In this document: positions 33,863 to 42,093 of the stretch, in pieces
How the letters are laid out: each line of letters begins with the position of its first letter
Position numbering within the stretch: position 1 is the first letter of the stretch
Assembly (NCBI RefSeq): GCF_022811705.1
Contig: NZ_CP094528.1
Span: forward strand, 1,736,001 to 1,800,000
DNA length: 64,000 bases
Source: Agromyces larvae
GTDB lineage: Bacteria; Actinomycetota; Actinomycetes; Actinomycetales; Microbacteriaceae
Direction of reading: 5' to 3'
The notes under the pieces: generated by a model
Database searches by the model: none
What the model saw: only the letters and a program-made list of their open reading frames with translations
Told to the model about the DNA's origin: nothing
Position numbers and translations under genes: made by a program

Positions 33863-34873
33863 ATGAAGCGCCCCGTCACCCTCTTCACCGCCCAGTGGGC
33901 GGATCTGCCCTTCGAGGAGGTCGTGCGGCTGGCCGCCGACTGGGGCTTCGACGGCCTCGAGATCGCCTGCAAGACCCAGCACCTCGATGTCGACCGCGCG
34001 CTCGACGACGACGCGTACCTGCAGGGCCGCCTCGACCTGCTCGAGCGGCACGGCCTGAAGGTGTGGGCGCTGTCGAACCACGCGCAGGGCCAGGTGGTGT
34101 GCGACGACCCGCTCGACTTCCGTCACGAGGCGATCGTGGGCCCGCGCACCTGGGGCGACGGCGACCCCGAGGGCGTGCGGGCGCGGGCGTCCGAGCAGCT
34201 GAAGAAGACCGCACGGCTCGCCCGGCGCATGGGCGTCGACGTGGTGACCGGCTTCACCGGCTCGAAGATCTGGCGCTACATCGCGATGTACCCGCCCGTG
34301 CCGCAGACCGTCATCGACGACGGCTATGAGGACTTCGCCCGCCGCTGGAACCCGATCATGGACGTGTTCGACGCCGAGGGCGTGCGCTTCGCGCTCGAGG
34401 TGCATCCGTCCGAGATCGCGTACGACTCCTACACCACCCGGCGCGCGCTCGACGCGATCGACCACCGCGAGGCGTTCGGCCTCAACTGGGACCCGAGCCA
34501 CATGCTCTGGCAGGACATCGACCCCGCGAACTTCATCGTCGACTTCGCCGATCGCATCTACCACGTCGACTGCAAGGACACCCGCATCCGGGCGCGCGAC
34601 GGGCGGGTCGGGCGACTCGGCTCGCACCTGCCCTGGGACAGCCCCCGGCGCGGCTGGACCTTCGTGTCAGCCGGCCACGGCGACGTGCCCTTCGAAGACG
34701 CGTTCCGCGCGCTCGACGCGATCGGCTACGACGGCCCGATCTCGATCGAGTGGGAGGACGCCGGGATGAGCCGCTACGAGGGCGCGCCCGCCGCGCTCGC
34801 GCACGTGCGATCGCTGCTGTGGGATCGCCCGCAGGCCGCCTTCGACTCGGTCTTCGCGCAGCGCGACGAGTAG
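33863..34873 (+). CDS. Sugar phosphate isomerase/epimerase-like TIM barrel protein (long form)
   Basis: 336 residues. FALEVHPSEIAYD (metal Glu), NWDPSHMLWQDIDP (Asp-His), IYHVDCKDTRIR and PISIEWEDAGMSR (Glu) define the metal site; WALSNHAQGQVVCDDP near residue 73 is typical of this longer subgroup, which is a frequent partner of Gfo/Idh/MocA oxidoreductases. GGAG lies eight bases before the ATG. Last gene of unit D; 21 bases separate it from the convergent end of unit E, with no clear terminator. Confidence 0.78.
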   Translation: MKRPVTLFTAQWADLPFEEVVRLAADWGFDGLEIACKTQHLDVDRALDDDAYLQGRLDLLERHGLKVWALSNHAQGQVVCDDPLDFRHEAIVGPRTWGDGDPEGVRARASEQLKKTARLARRMGVDVVTGFTGSKIWRYIAMYPPVPQTVIDDGYEDFARRWNPIMDVFDAEGVRFALEVHPSEIAYDSYTTRRALDAIDHREAFGLNWDPSHMLWQDIDPANFIVDFADRIYHVDCKDTRIRARDGRVGRLGSHLPWDSPRRGWTFVSAGHGDVPFEDAFRALDAIGYDGPISIEWEDAGMSRYEGAPAALAHVRSLLWDRPQAAFDSVFAQRDE

Positions 34874-34894
34874 GCCGAGCGGAGTCCGTGAGCC

Positions 34895-36391
34895 TTACGG
34901 CTTCAGCACCACGAGCTTCTCGCGCACCAGCTCGTGGATCGCATACCGCACGCCCTCGGTGCCCTGCCCCGAGCCCTTCACGCCGCCGTACGGCATGTGG
35001 TCGGCGCGGTATGACGGCGGCAGGTTGACGAGCACGCTGCCCGCCTCGGCCCGCTCGGCGAACGCCATCGCCTCGCCGAGGTTCGACGTATGGATCGCGG
35101 TGTTGAGCGCATAGTCGGAGTCGTTGACCGCGGCGATCGCCGCGTCGAGGTCGTCGATCACGATGACGCTCGCGACGGGGCCGAACGCCTCTTCGCAGAC
35201 GATCGGATCGCTCGCGGGCACGTCGGCCAGCAGTGTCGGCTGCAGCACGCCGCCCTCGAGCGACCCGCCGGCGAGCACGCGGCCGCCGGCCGCGACCGAC
35301 GCGGCGATCGTCGCGGCGAGCCGCTCGGCGGCGGAGTCGGTGATGAGCGGCCCGACCACGGTCGACTCCTCGCGGGGGTCGCCGACGGGCGTCGCGCCGA
35401 AGCGCTCGGCGAGCGCCGCGGTGAAGCGCTCGGCGATGCCGGGCGTCACGTAGATGCGCTGCAGCGACACGCACGCCTGGCCCGAGTTCGCGAGCGCCGC
35501 GGTCGCCGCATCGGCGGCGGCCCGGTCGACGTCGGCGCTGTCGGTCACCACGAGCGCGGTGTTCGAGCCGAGCTCGAGCACGTGCAGCTTCGCGGGCGAG
35601 CGGCGCTTGAGGTCCCAGCCGACGGCGCTCGACCCGGTGAAGGTGACGACCGCGACCCGTGGATCGGCGAGCCACGGGTCGACGACCCGCGCCGGCGCGC
35701 CCGTGACGAGGTTGAGCCGTCCCGCTGGAAGCCCTGCGGCCTCGAACGCCTCGGCCAGCAGGCCGGCGACGACGACCGCTTTGTCCGACGGCTTCAGCAC
35801 CACGGAGCATCCGGCCGCGATCGCCGGCGCCACCTTGTGCAGCACCAGGTTGAGCGGGAAGTTGAACGGCGTGATCGCCGCGACGACACCCCGCGGCTCG
35901 GGAACGGTGAACGCCATGGTGCCGGCGCCCGACGCGATCGCGTCGAGGCGCACGGTCTCGCCCGGCAGCCGCTTGGCCTCTTCGGCGGCCCAGGTCAGCG
36001 TCTCGACGCCGCGCCCGACCTCGCCGCGGGCGGCGGTGATCGGCTTGCCCGTCTCGGCCGTGATGGCCCGGGCGAACTCCTCGGCGCGCGCGGCGATCTC
36101 CGCCGCGGCCGCCGCGAGCACGCGCGACCGGTCGGGGATCGGGAACGCCGTCAGCAGCGCCCGAGCGGCCGCATCGACGGCCGCGGTCGCGAGCGAGGGA
36201 TCGCCCTCGGAGACGATCGCGATCGGCTCGCCCGTCCAGCGGTCGCGCACCTCGCGGCTGCCCTGCCCGTCGACCCAGTCGCCGTCGATGAAGAGGGACT
36301 GACGGCGAAGCGGATGCCCCGCGCCATCGATCGGCCCCGCGAGGTCCACGCGCTCCGCGGCATCCGATCGCACCTGCGGCTCGGCGCTCAC
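34895..36391 (-). CDS. Aldehyde dehydrogenase, candidate sulfolactaldehyde dehydrogenase
   Basis: 498 residues of the NAD(P)-dependent superfamily. Catalytic set: N177 (TPFNFPL), E273 (ELGSN) and C307 (SGQACVSLQR); the cofactor loop is FTGSSAVGWDLKR. The Cys surroundings resemble phosphorylated/sulfonated C3 aldehyde dehydrogenases more than betaine-type enzymes. It ends the unit E operon that holds a YihT-like aldolase, whose second product would be 3-sulfolactaldehyde, so oxidation to 3-sulfolactate is the simplest role. GTG at 36391 overlaps the preceding dehydrogenase stop by four bases. Confidence 0.8.
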   Translation of the reverse strand: MSAEPQVRSDAAERVDLAGPIDGAGHPLRRQSLFIDGDWVDGQGSREVRDRWTGEPIAIVSEGDPSLATAAVDAAARALLTAFPIPDRSRVLAAAAAEIAARAEEFARAITAETGKPITAARGEVGRGVETLTWAAEEAKRLPGETVRLDAIASGAGTMAFTVPEPRGVVAAITPFNFPLNLVLHKVAPAIAAGCSVVLKPSDKAVVVAGLLAEAFEAAGLPAGRLNLVTGAPARVVDPWLADPRVAVVTFTGSSAVGWDLKRRSPAKLHVLELGSNTALVVTDSADVDRAAADAATAALANSGQACVSLQRIYVTPGIAERFTAALAERFGATPVGDPREESTVVGPLITDSAAERLAATIAASVAAGGRVLAGGSLEGGVLQPTLLADVPASDPIVCEEAFGPVASVIVIDDLDAAIAAVNDSDYALNTAIHTSNLGEAMAFAERAEAGSVLVNLPPSYRADHMPYGGVKGSGQGTEGVRYAIHELVREKLVVLKP

Positions 36392-37512
36392 GAGGCCACC
36401 TCCGCGACGTCCGCACCCACGGCGTCGGCGCCCGGGTCGGCGCCGACGTACCGGTCGGCGAGCCCGCCGACCGCGGCGACGACCGCGGAGGTGAACTGCT
36501 CGGTCGAGGCGGTGCCGCCCAGGTCGCGCGTGCGCACGCCCTCGGCGAGCACGTGCTCGAACGCGGCGGTGAGGTGGGCGGCGGCGGGGCGGTGGCCGAG
36601 CGCGTCGAGCATCATCGCGCCGCTCCAGATCTGGCCGATCGGGTTCGCGATGCCCTGCCCCGCGATGTCGGGCGCCGACCCGTGCACGGGCTCGAACATC
36701 GACGGGTGCCGTCGCTCGGGGTTCAGGTTCGCGCTCGGGGCCGAGCCGATCGACCCGGTCACCGCGCCCGCGAGGTCGGAGAGGATGTCGCCGAAGAGGT
36801 TCGACGCGACGATCACGTCGTAGCGCTCGGGATGCAGCACGAGCGAGGCCGCGAGCGCGTCGATGAGCTCGCTGCGCAGCTCGACCGACGGGTAGTCCGT
36901 CAGCGTGTCACGCACGACCTCATCCCAGAACGGCATGGTGTGCACGATGCCGTTGCTCTTGGTCGCCGAGGTGAGCCGGCCGCCGCGCGAGACCGCCAGT
37001 TCCGCGGCGAAGCGTGCGGCCCGCGCGACGCCCTTGCGCGTGAACACGTTCTCTTGGAAGGCCGCCTCCTCGGGCAGTCCGCGGTAGGCGCGCCCGCCGA
37101 TCTCGGAGTACTCGCCCTCGTTGTTCTCGCGCACGATCATGAGGTCGATCACCTCGTCGGTGCGCACCCGGTTGGTGACGCCGGGCAGTGTCTTCACGGG
37201 CCGCAGGTTGATGTACTGCTCGAACGCGCGGCGGATCGGGATGAGCAGCCCCCACAGCGTCTCGACATCGGGGATGTCGGGCACGCCGACGGCGCCGAGG
37301 AAGATCGCGTCGTGCTGGGCGAGCACCTCGAGGCCGTCGACGGGCAGCATCCGGCCGTGTCGCCGGTAGAACTCGGAGCCCCAGTCGAGGTGGTGCCAGT
37401 CGAGACGCAGTCCATGCACCTCGGCGACCGCATCGACGGCCCGGATGCCGGCCGGCATCACCTCGAGGCCGATGCCGTCGCCGGCGACGACCGCGATGCG
37501 CGTCCCGCTCAC
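36388..37512 (-). CDS. Isopropylmalate/isocitrate/tartrate-type beta-decarboxylating dehydrogenase
   Basis: 374 residues. AVVAGDGIGLEVMPAGI (N-terminal), FEQYINLRPVKTLPGV with the substrate arginine, MIVRENNEGEYSEIGGR, SATKSNGI (Lys), and NLFGDILSDLAGAVTGSIG with the metal aspartates, then EPVHGSAPDIAG. The ending of the substrate helix and WGSEFYRRHGRMLP place it nearer tartrate/D-malate dehydrogenase than LeuB. It is embedded, with 4-base overlaps on both sides, in the putative sulfoquinovose operon, which has no known need for such an enzyme. C-terminal tail is Ala/Asp-rich. Confidence 0.82.
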   Translation of the reverse strand: MSGTRIAVVAGDGIGLEVMPAGIRAVDAVAEVHGLRLDWHHLDWGSEFYRRHGRMLPVDGLEVLAQHDAIFLGAVGVPDIPDVETLWGLLIPIRRAFEQYINLRPVKTLPGVTNRVRTDEVIDLMIVRENNEGEYSEIGGRAYRGLPEEAAFQENVFTRKGVARAARFAAELAVSRGGRLTSATKSNGIVHTMPFWDEVVRDTLTDYPSVELRSELIDALAASLVLHPERYDVIVASNLFGDILSDLAGAVTGSIGSAPSANLNPERRHPSMFEPVHGSAPDIAGQGIANPIGQIWSGAMMLDALGHRPAAAHLTAAFEHVLAEGVRTRDLGGTASTEQFTSAVVAAVGGLADRYVGADPGADAVGADVAEVAS

Positions 37513-38324
37513 GAGACCGCCTCGACGGATTCGTTCACGGGCACGACCTCGACCTGCACGCCCTGCTGGCGCAACATGTGCTGCTGCGCGTCGCTGATGC
37601 CGTCGTCGACGATGAGCCGGTCGACGACGTCCCAGTCGCAGATGCGCACCATCGCGTGCGCGTCGAACTTGGTCGAGTCGGCGAGCAGGACGACGCGTTC
37701 GGAGACATCGATGAGCGCACGCTTGGTGATGGCGTCGAAGCCGTTCGCGCAGAACGCCCCGCGATCGCTCATGCCGCTCGCTGCGAGGAAGAGCGTCTGG
37801 ATCTGGATGTTCTCGATGCCGGCGAGCGTCGCGGGCCCGTCGAACGACAACGACTCGGGATGCAGCGTGCCGCCGAGGCAGCTCACCTCGACGCCCGGGT
37901 TGCCGACGAGGCTCGCGAGGGCGGGGAACGAGTTGGTGATGACCTTGATGTCGCGGTCGGCCGGGAGCAGTTGCGCGAACTGGTTCGCCGTCGTGCCCGC
38001 GTCGATCGCGACGACCGAGTGCGACTCGACCATGCCCACCGCCGCCGAGGCGATCGCGTGCTTCGCGGCGGCGTGCGCGATGTCGCGGAACCGGTAATCG
38101 CTGCCCGTGAGGTCCTGCTTGCTGAGCGAGCCGACCCCACCGCGGAACCCGCGCACCAGCTCCTGCTCGACGAGCTTCTGCGCGTCGCGACGGATCGTCA
38201 TCTCCGACACCGAGAAGGCCTTCGACAGCTCGGCGATCGTGCAGTACCCCTGCTCGGCGATGTACTGCAGCAGGCGCTCGCGGCGCTCGGGCGCCGACGT
38301 ATAGCGGAACCGCTCTTCGTTCAC
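37509..38324 (-). CDS. DeoR family regulator of unit E
   Basis: 271 residues. HTH at about 27-48 (YCTIAELSKAFSVSEMTIRRD) and a DeoR sensor domain with AIDAGTTANQFAQLL, ITNSFPALASL, LFLAASGMSDRGAF and VVLLADSTKFD. The E. coli sulfoquinovose operon is also run by a DeoR protein (YihW/CsqR). GTG at 38324 overlaps the aldolase stop by four bases and has GAGAGGGG upstream. Being inside the operon, it probably autoregulates; AATGTT-N8-AACATT over the operon promoter is a candidate site. Confidence 0.87.
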   Translation of the reverse strand: MNEERFRYTSAPERRERLLQYIAEQGYCTIAELSKAFSVSEMTIRRDAQKLVEQELVRGFRGGVGSLSKQDLTGSDYRFRDIAHAAAKHAIASAAVGMVESHSVVAIDAGTTANQFAQLLPADRDIKVITNSFPALASLVGNPGVEVSCLGGTLHPESLSFDGPATLAGIENIQIQTLFLAASGMSDRGAFCANGFDAITKRALIDVSERVVLLADSTKFDAHAMVRICDWDVVDRLIVDDGISDAQQHMLRQQGVQVEVVPVNESVEAVS

Positions 38325-39274
38325 GGCGTTCCCCTCTCTCCGCTGTCCGGTGTACCACCAGCCGGGCGGTTGCCGGTGCCGTCGGCGCCGCGCGCCTCGG
38401 ACACGATGCGCCCGAGTTCGTCGAGCCGCGCGGTCGAGCGCGTGCGCAGGGCCGCCGACGGGTCGAGTTCGGCGACGGTGTCGCTCCAGATCGCGCGACC
38501 GGCGAGGAATCCGCTCGCCCCGCCCGCGACCGATTCGCGGAGGGCGTCGGCGAAGTCGTCCTGCGCGACCCCGTTCGACAGCACGACCCACGGCACGGGC
38601 ACAGCGGCGGTGAGCCGTTCGGCGTGCTCGCGGACGAGCGATACGTCACCCGGCACGTAGCCGGGGACCTCGGCCTTGTAGATCGTGGTGCCGGAGCCGC
38701 CGAGCTCCGCCGCGGCGGCGAGGATCGCCTCGTGTCGCTCGGCATGGTCGGTCCAGTGGTCGCCATCGGACGGGCGCACGATGCCCTCGACGAGGCTCAC
38801 GACGCCGGACTGCTCGGCGAGTTCGAGGAAGGATGCCACGAGCTCGGCCCGCTCGTCGGCCGAGTCGCGCTCGCGCCAGATGACGAGCAGCTTCAGCGCG
38901 TCGGCGCCGACCTGCTCCACGAACTCCGGCGTGACCTCGCGATCGAGCTCGGTGCCCGAGACGGGCAGCCCGGGAGGCTGGATGAGCACATCGACGGCCA
39001 GGATCAGCGCGGTGTCGTCGGCGAGCTCGGCCGGGCGCCGGTCGTCGAGCGCGTAGAGGCGGTCGAGCAGGACGGCCGACGCCTTCGGTGAGAGCACGTC
39101 GAGCGCGTCGCGCTTGAACCGGCGCAGCGTCTCGTCGTCGACCTCGCGGCCGTGCACGAGCGGGAACATCCGGCGCAGCGACTCGCGCTGGTCGAGCGCG
39201 AGCATCGCGAAGCCGCCGTCGGCGAGTGCGAGCCCGGGTGCGGGCGACGCCGGAACGGTGTCGTGCGAGGTCAT
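38321..39274 (-). CDS. yihT: YihT-like class I aldolase, candidate sulfofructose 1-phosphate aldolase
   Basis: Would split 6-deoxy-6-sulfofructose 1-phosphate into DHAP and 3-sulfolactaldehyde. 317 residues. From memory of E. coli YihT the shared blocks are GGFAMLALDQRES (20-32), LSPKASAVLLD (61-71), ALKLLVIWR (126-134), the Schiff-base lysine K200 in IYKAEVPGY, PWVVLSNGV and GASGFLAGRAIWS (252-264, R260). The tail after about residue 295 is Gly/Pro-rich and extra. Tagatose 1,6-bisphosphate aldolase (LacD) is the nearest alternative. The YihV-like kinase 24 bases upstream supports the sulfo-sugar role. Confidence 0.75.
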   Translation of the reverse strand: MTSHDTVPASPAPGLALADGGFAMLALDQRESLRRMFPLVHGREVDDETLRRFKRDALDVLSPKASAVLLDRLYALDDRRPAELADDTALILAVDVLIQPPGLPVSGTELDREVTPEFVEQVGADALKLLVIWRERDSADERAELVASFLELAEQSGVVSLVEGIVRPSDGDHWTDHAERHEAILAAAAELGGSGTTIYKAEVPGYVPGDVSLVREHAERLTAAVPVPWVVLSNGVAQDDFADALRESVAGGASGFLAGRAIWSDTVAELDPSAALRTRSTARLDELGRIVSEARGADGTGNRPAGGTPDSGERGTP

Positions 39275-39298
39275 GGTCGTGGTTCCCCTTTCACCGGT

Positions 39299-40177
39299 TC
39301 AAGGCCGGGAGGTCGAGATCGGATCCGCCGCGAACGGGACGGCGCTTCGCCCGTCGAGGGCGTGAGTCGATTGGGCTGCCACCGCGGCCGCCGCGGCCGC
39401 GGCCTCGACCAGCGGCGAGCCTCGCACCACGGCTGCGAGGAGTGCGCCATGGAAGACGTCGCCGGCGCCGAGCGTCGAGACCGGCTCGACCTCGACGGCG
39501 GGCACGTGCACGACGGCGTCGCCGTCGAGCACCTCGGCGCCGTCGGACCCGGAGGTCGCGACGACTCGGAAGGCCCCCGCGTCGCGCGCGGCGCGCAACG
39601 CAGTCGCCGGATCGGCGCCGAACCGCGCGGTGAGCACCGCGAGCGTCGGCGCGTAGAGCTGCACGCCGGCCAGGTCGAGCGCGTCGACGGGGTTGCCGTC
39701 GTCGATGCTGAGTCGCAGACCGGGCCGCTCCACGATGGCCGCCCGAGCGGCCGCATACCCCGTCTGGTCGACGTGCAGCCACTCGACGTCGGCCGGGAGA
39801 TCACGGATGTCACGGGCCACCGGCTCAGCCGACGCCGACGTGACGATCGTGCGCGCGCCCGAGCCGCGTTCGACGAGCACGACGCTGCGCGCCGTCGTCG
39901 CGTCGCGATCGGTGCGCAGCAGGGTCGTGTCGACGCCCTCGGACTCCAGCGCGGCCCGCGCCTCGCGGCCGGCCTCGTCGTCGCCCACCACGCCTGCGAA
40001 CCCGACCGGCACGCCGAGCCGCGCGAGCGTCACGGCGGCCGTCGCGGCGGGCCCCCCGCCCGCCACGACGAACTGTTCGGCGACGACTCGCTCGTCGCGA
40101 CCCGGCAACGCATCGACCAGCGCGATGGTGTCGACGGTCACCGAGCCCACGCAGACCACGGTCGGCACGGCGGTCAC
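39299..40177 (-). CDS. yihV: PfkB family kinase, YihV-like, candidate sulfofructose kinase
   Basis: 292 residues. VCVGSVTVDTIALVDALPG at the N-terminus, AGGGPAATAAVTLARLGVPVGF (39-60) and GAGDVFHGALLA with catalytic D240. The GGGPAATAAV block and the VFHGAL ending are those I recall for E. coli YihV rather than fructokinase, KdgK or RbsK (which read GGxAANxA and GDxFxGG). GTG at 40177 overlaps the permease stop by four bases. Coupled to an ABC importer upstream and the YihT-like aldolase downstream. Substrate assignment is by similarity and context. Confidence 0.75.
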   Translation of the reverse strand: MTAVPTVVCVGSVTVDTIALVDALPGRDERVVAEQFVVAGGGPAATAAVTLARLGVPVGFAGVVGDDEAGREARAALESEGVDTTLLRTDRDATTARSVVLVERGSGARTIVTSASAEPVARDIRDLPADVEWLHVDQTGYAAARAAIVERPGLRLSIDDGNPVDALDLAGVQLYAPTLAVLTARFGADPATALRAARDAGAFRVVATSGSDGAEVLDGDAVVHVPAVEVEPVSTLGAGDVFHGALLAAVVRGSPLVEAAAAAAAVAAQSTHALDGRSAVPFAADPISTSRP

Positions 40178-41016
40178 TTGACGGCCCCCGCCGTGAGGCC
40201 GGCGACGAGGTAGCGCTGGAGGATCAGGAAGCCGACGACGATCGGCACGCTCACCACGAGCGATGCGGCCATCACCTGGTTCCAGTACACGTTGACCTCG
40301 GTGGAGTAGGCCTGCAGACCGATCGAGAGCGTGCGGGTCTCGTTGTTCGTCATCTGCGAGGCGAACAGGATCTCGCCCCAGGCCGTCATGAACGAGTACA
40401 CGGCGACCGCGATGATGCCGGGCCGGGCCGACGGCAGCACGACGCGGAAGAGCGCGCCCATCGCCGTCGTGCCGTCGACGCGCGCGGCCTCGTCGAGGTC
40501 GCGGGGAATGCCGTCCATGTAGCTCGCCAGCATCCAGATCGAGAACGGCAGCGTGAAGGTGAGGTACGTCACGATGAGGCCGGCCTGGGTCTGGTAGAAG
40601 AACTGGAACCCGAGCGCGCGGTCGATGTTCACGAAGATGATGAACAGCGGCAGCAGGAACAGGATGCCGGGGAACATCTGCGTCGACAGCACCACGCCCG
40701 AGAACGCACCGCGACCGCGGAAGCGGTAGCGGGAGATCGCGTAGGAGGCGAAGATCGCGATGATCACGCTCGCGGCCGTGGCGCAGACCGAGACGACGAG
40801 GCTGTTCCAGAAGTAGTGCGCGAGCGGCACCGTCGACCAGATGTCGATGAACGGCTGGATGGTGAGCTCGCTCGGCCACCACTCCCACGGACCCTGCACG
40901 TCGCCGAGGGGCTTCAGCGACGACGACATCATGACGTACAGCGGCACAGCCGTGAACAGCACGAGCGGAACGAGCACCACCCAGCGGAAGATCTTGAACG
41001 AGCGCGGCTCATGCAT
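40174..41016 (-). CDS. Sugar ABC transporter permease (MalG type)
   Basis: 280 residues, six hydrophobic segments; the EAA loop reads DLDEAARVDGTTAMGALFRVVLPSARPG, where it docks the ATPase. No ATPase gene is in the operon, as is common in actinobacteria that use a shared MsiK-type ATPase. The ATG at 41016 overlaps the other permease gene by eight bases. With its partner and the lipoprotein it would import the substrate of unit E, possibly sulfoquinovose or sulfoquinovosyl glycerol. Confidence 0.92.
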   Translation of the reverse strand: MHEPRSFKIFRWVVLVPLVLFTAVPLYVMMSSSLKPLGDVQGPWEWWPSELTIQPFIDIWSTVPLAHYFWNSLVVSVCATAASVIIAIFASYAISRYRFRGRGAFSGVVLSTQMFPGILFLLPLFIIFVNIDRALGFQFFYQTQAGLIVTYLTFTLPFSIWMLASYMDGIPRDLDEAARVDGTTAMGALFRVVLPSARPGIIAVAVYSFMTAWGEILFASQMTNNETRTLSIGLQAYSTEVNVYWNQVMAASLVVSVPIVVGFLILQRYLVAGLTAGAVK

Positions 41017-42001
41017 CGCGGCGCACCTTTCTGTTCCAGACCGCCCAGAGTGCGGCGACGAGGATGAGGAAGAGCATCAGCAGCACGCTCATCGCGGCGC
41101 CGAGTCCGAAGTTCCACTGGATGAACGAGCTCTGGTAGATGTTCACGACCAGCAGGTTGGCGCTGTCGGCCGGTCTGGCGCCGAACAGCACGAATGGCGT
41201 GTTGAACTCGCGGAAGGTCCACAGGAACAGCAGGAGCAGCAGCACGGAGTTGATCGGCCGCATGAGTCCGAGCGTGATGTGGCGCATCTGCTGCCAGACG
41301 CTCGCGCCGTCGATCGCGGCCGCCTCGTAGAGCTCTTCGGGGATGCCCTGCATGCCGGCCATCGTCATGAGGAACGCGAACGGCCACTGCTGCCAGACCG
41401 AGACGATGACGAGCGACCAGAAGGCGTTGTCGCCGATGAGCCAGAACGGCGCGGTGTCGGTGAGGTGCAGATTGTCGACGAGCAGTTCGTTGAGCAGGCC
41501 AGTGTCGCGCTGGAAGATGAACTTCCACGTGATGATGCCGGCGTACGCGGGGATCGCATAGGGGATGAGGAAGAGCGTGCGCAGGAACCCGCGTCCTCGG
41601 AAGCTGCGCTGCAGCACGATCGAGGCCGCCATGCCGAAGAGCCAGGACGACCCGACGGTCAGGATCGTGAAGGCCAGCGTCACGCCGAACGACCGCGCGA
41701 GCTGGGCGCCGAGCGGGTTCTGGAAGTCGAGTGCGATCTGGAAGTTGCCGAATCCGACGAACGGCGCGCTCAGCCAGTTGGTGATGTAGAACTGCGTGAG
41801 CTGGATGAAGCTCATCCAGACGCCGACCACCATCGGGACCACGTGCACGAGCAGTTCGAACACGATCGCCGGCAGGATGAGCAGGTAGGGAGTGATCCGG
41901 CCCCAACTGAGCCGTCGTGAACGTCGCGGGGACGGCGTACCGGTCGTGACGGGACGCGGCGCCTTCGCTGCGGCCTCGTGCTCGACGAGTGTGCTTGACA
42001 T
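41009..42001 (-). CDS. Sugar ABC transporter permease (MalF type)
   Basis: 330 residues with a 35-residue basic cytoplasmic N-terminus and six membrane helices; the EAA loop is ELYEAAAIDGASVWQQMRHITLGLMRP. CAGGAG precedes the ATG at 42001. It follows the binding-protein gene after a 92-base gap containing a perfect 15-bp hairpin, an arrangement that usually keeps binding protein expression above that of the permeases. Confidence 0.92.
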   Translation of the reverse strand: MSSTLVEHEAAAKAPRPVTTGTPSPRRSRRLSWGRITPYLLILPAIVFELLVHVVPMVVGVWMSFIQLTQFYITNWLSAPFVGFGNFQIALDFQNPLGAQLARSFGVTLAFTILTVGSSWLFGMAASIVLQRSFRGRGFLRTLFLIPYAIPAYAGIITWKFIFQRDTGLLNELLVDNLHLTDTAPFWLIGDNAFWSLVIVSVWQQWPFAFLMTMAGMQGIPEELYEAAAIDGASVWQQMRHITLGLMRPINSVLLLLLFLWTFREFNTPFVLFGARPADSANLLVVNIYQSSFIQWNFGLGAAMSVLLMLFLILVAALWAVWNRKVRRDA

Positions 42002-42017
42002 TCGTTCTCCTGTCGTG

Positions 42018-42051
42018 GGCGCCGTCCCGGCCGGAGGGCCGGGACGGCGCC
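42018..42051 (-). promoter_or_regulatory. Intercistronic hairpin between binding-protein and permease genes
   Basis: GGCGCCGTCCCGGCC and GGCCGGGACGGCGCC pair without mismatch around GGAG. No T-tract, so it probably slows 3' decay or partly terminates, raising the binding protein over the permeases. Confidence 0.7.
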
Positions 42052-42093
42052 GGTGAGGTCGGAGGTCGCGCCGACGACCGCCGGCGCGGCCCG

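Noticed and set aside
38321-39274. Assignment of the unit E aldolase as plain tagatose-bisphosphate aldolase
   Set aside because: The GGFAMLALDQRES, LSPKASAVLLD and GASGFLAGRAIWS blocks and the linked YihV-like kinase fit YihT better; LacD remains an alternative.
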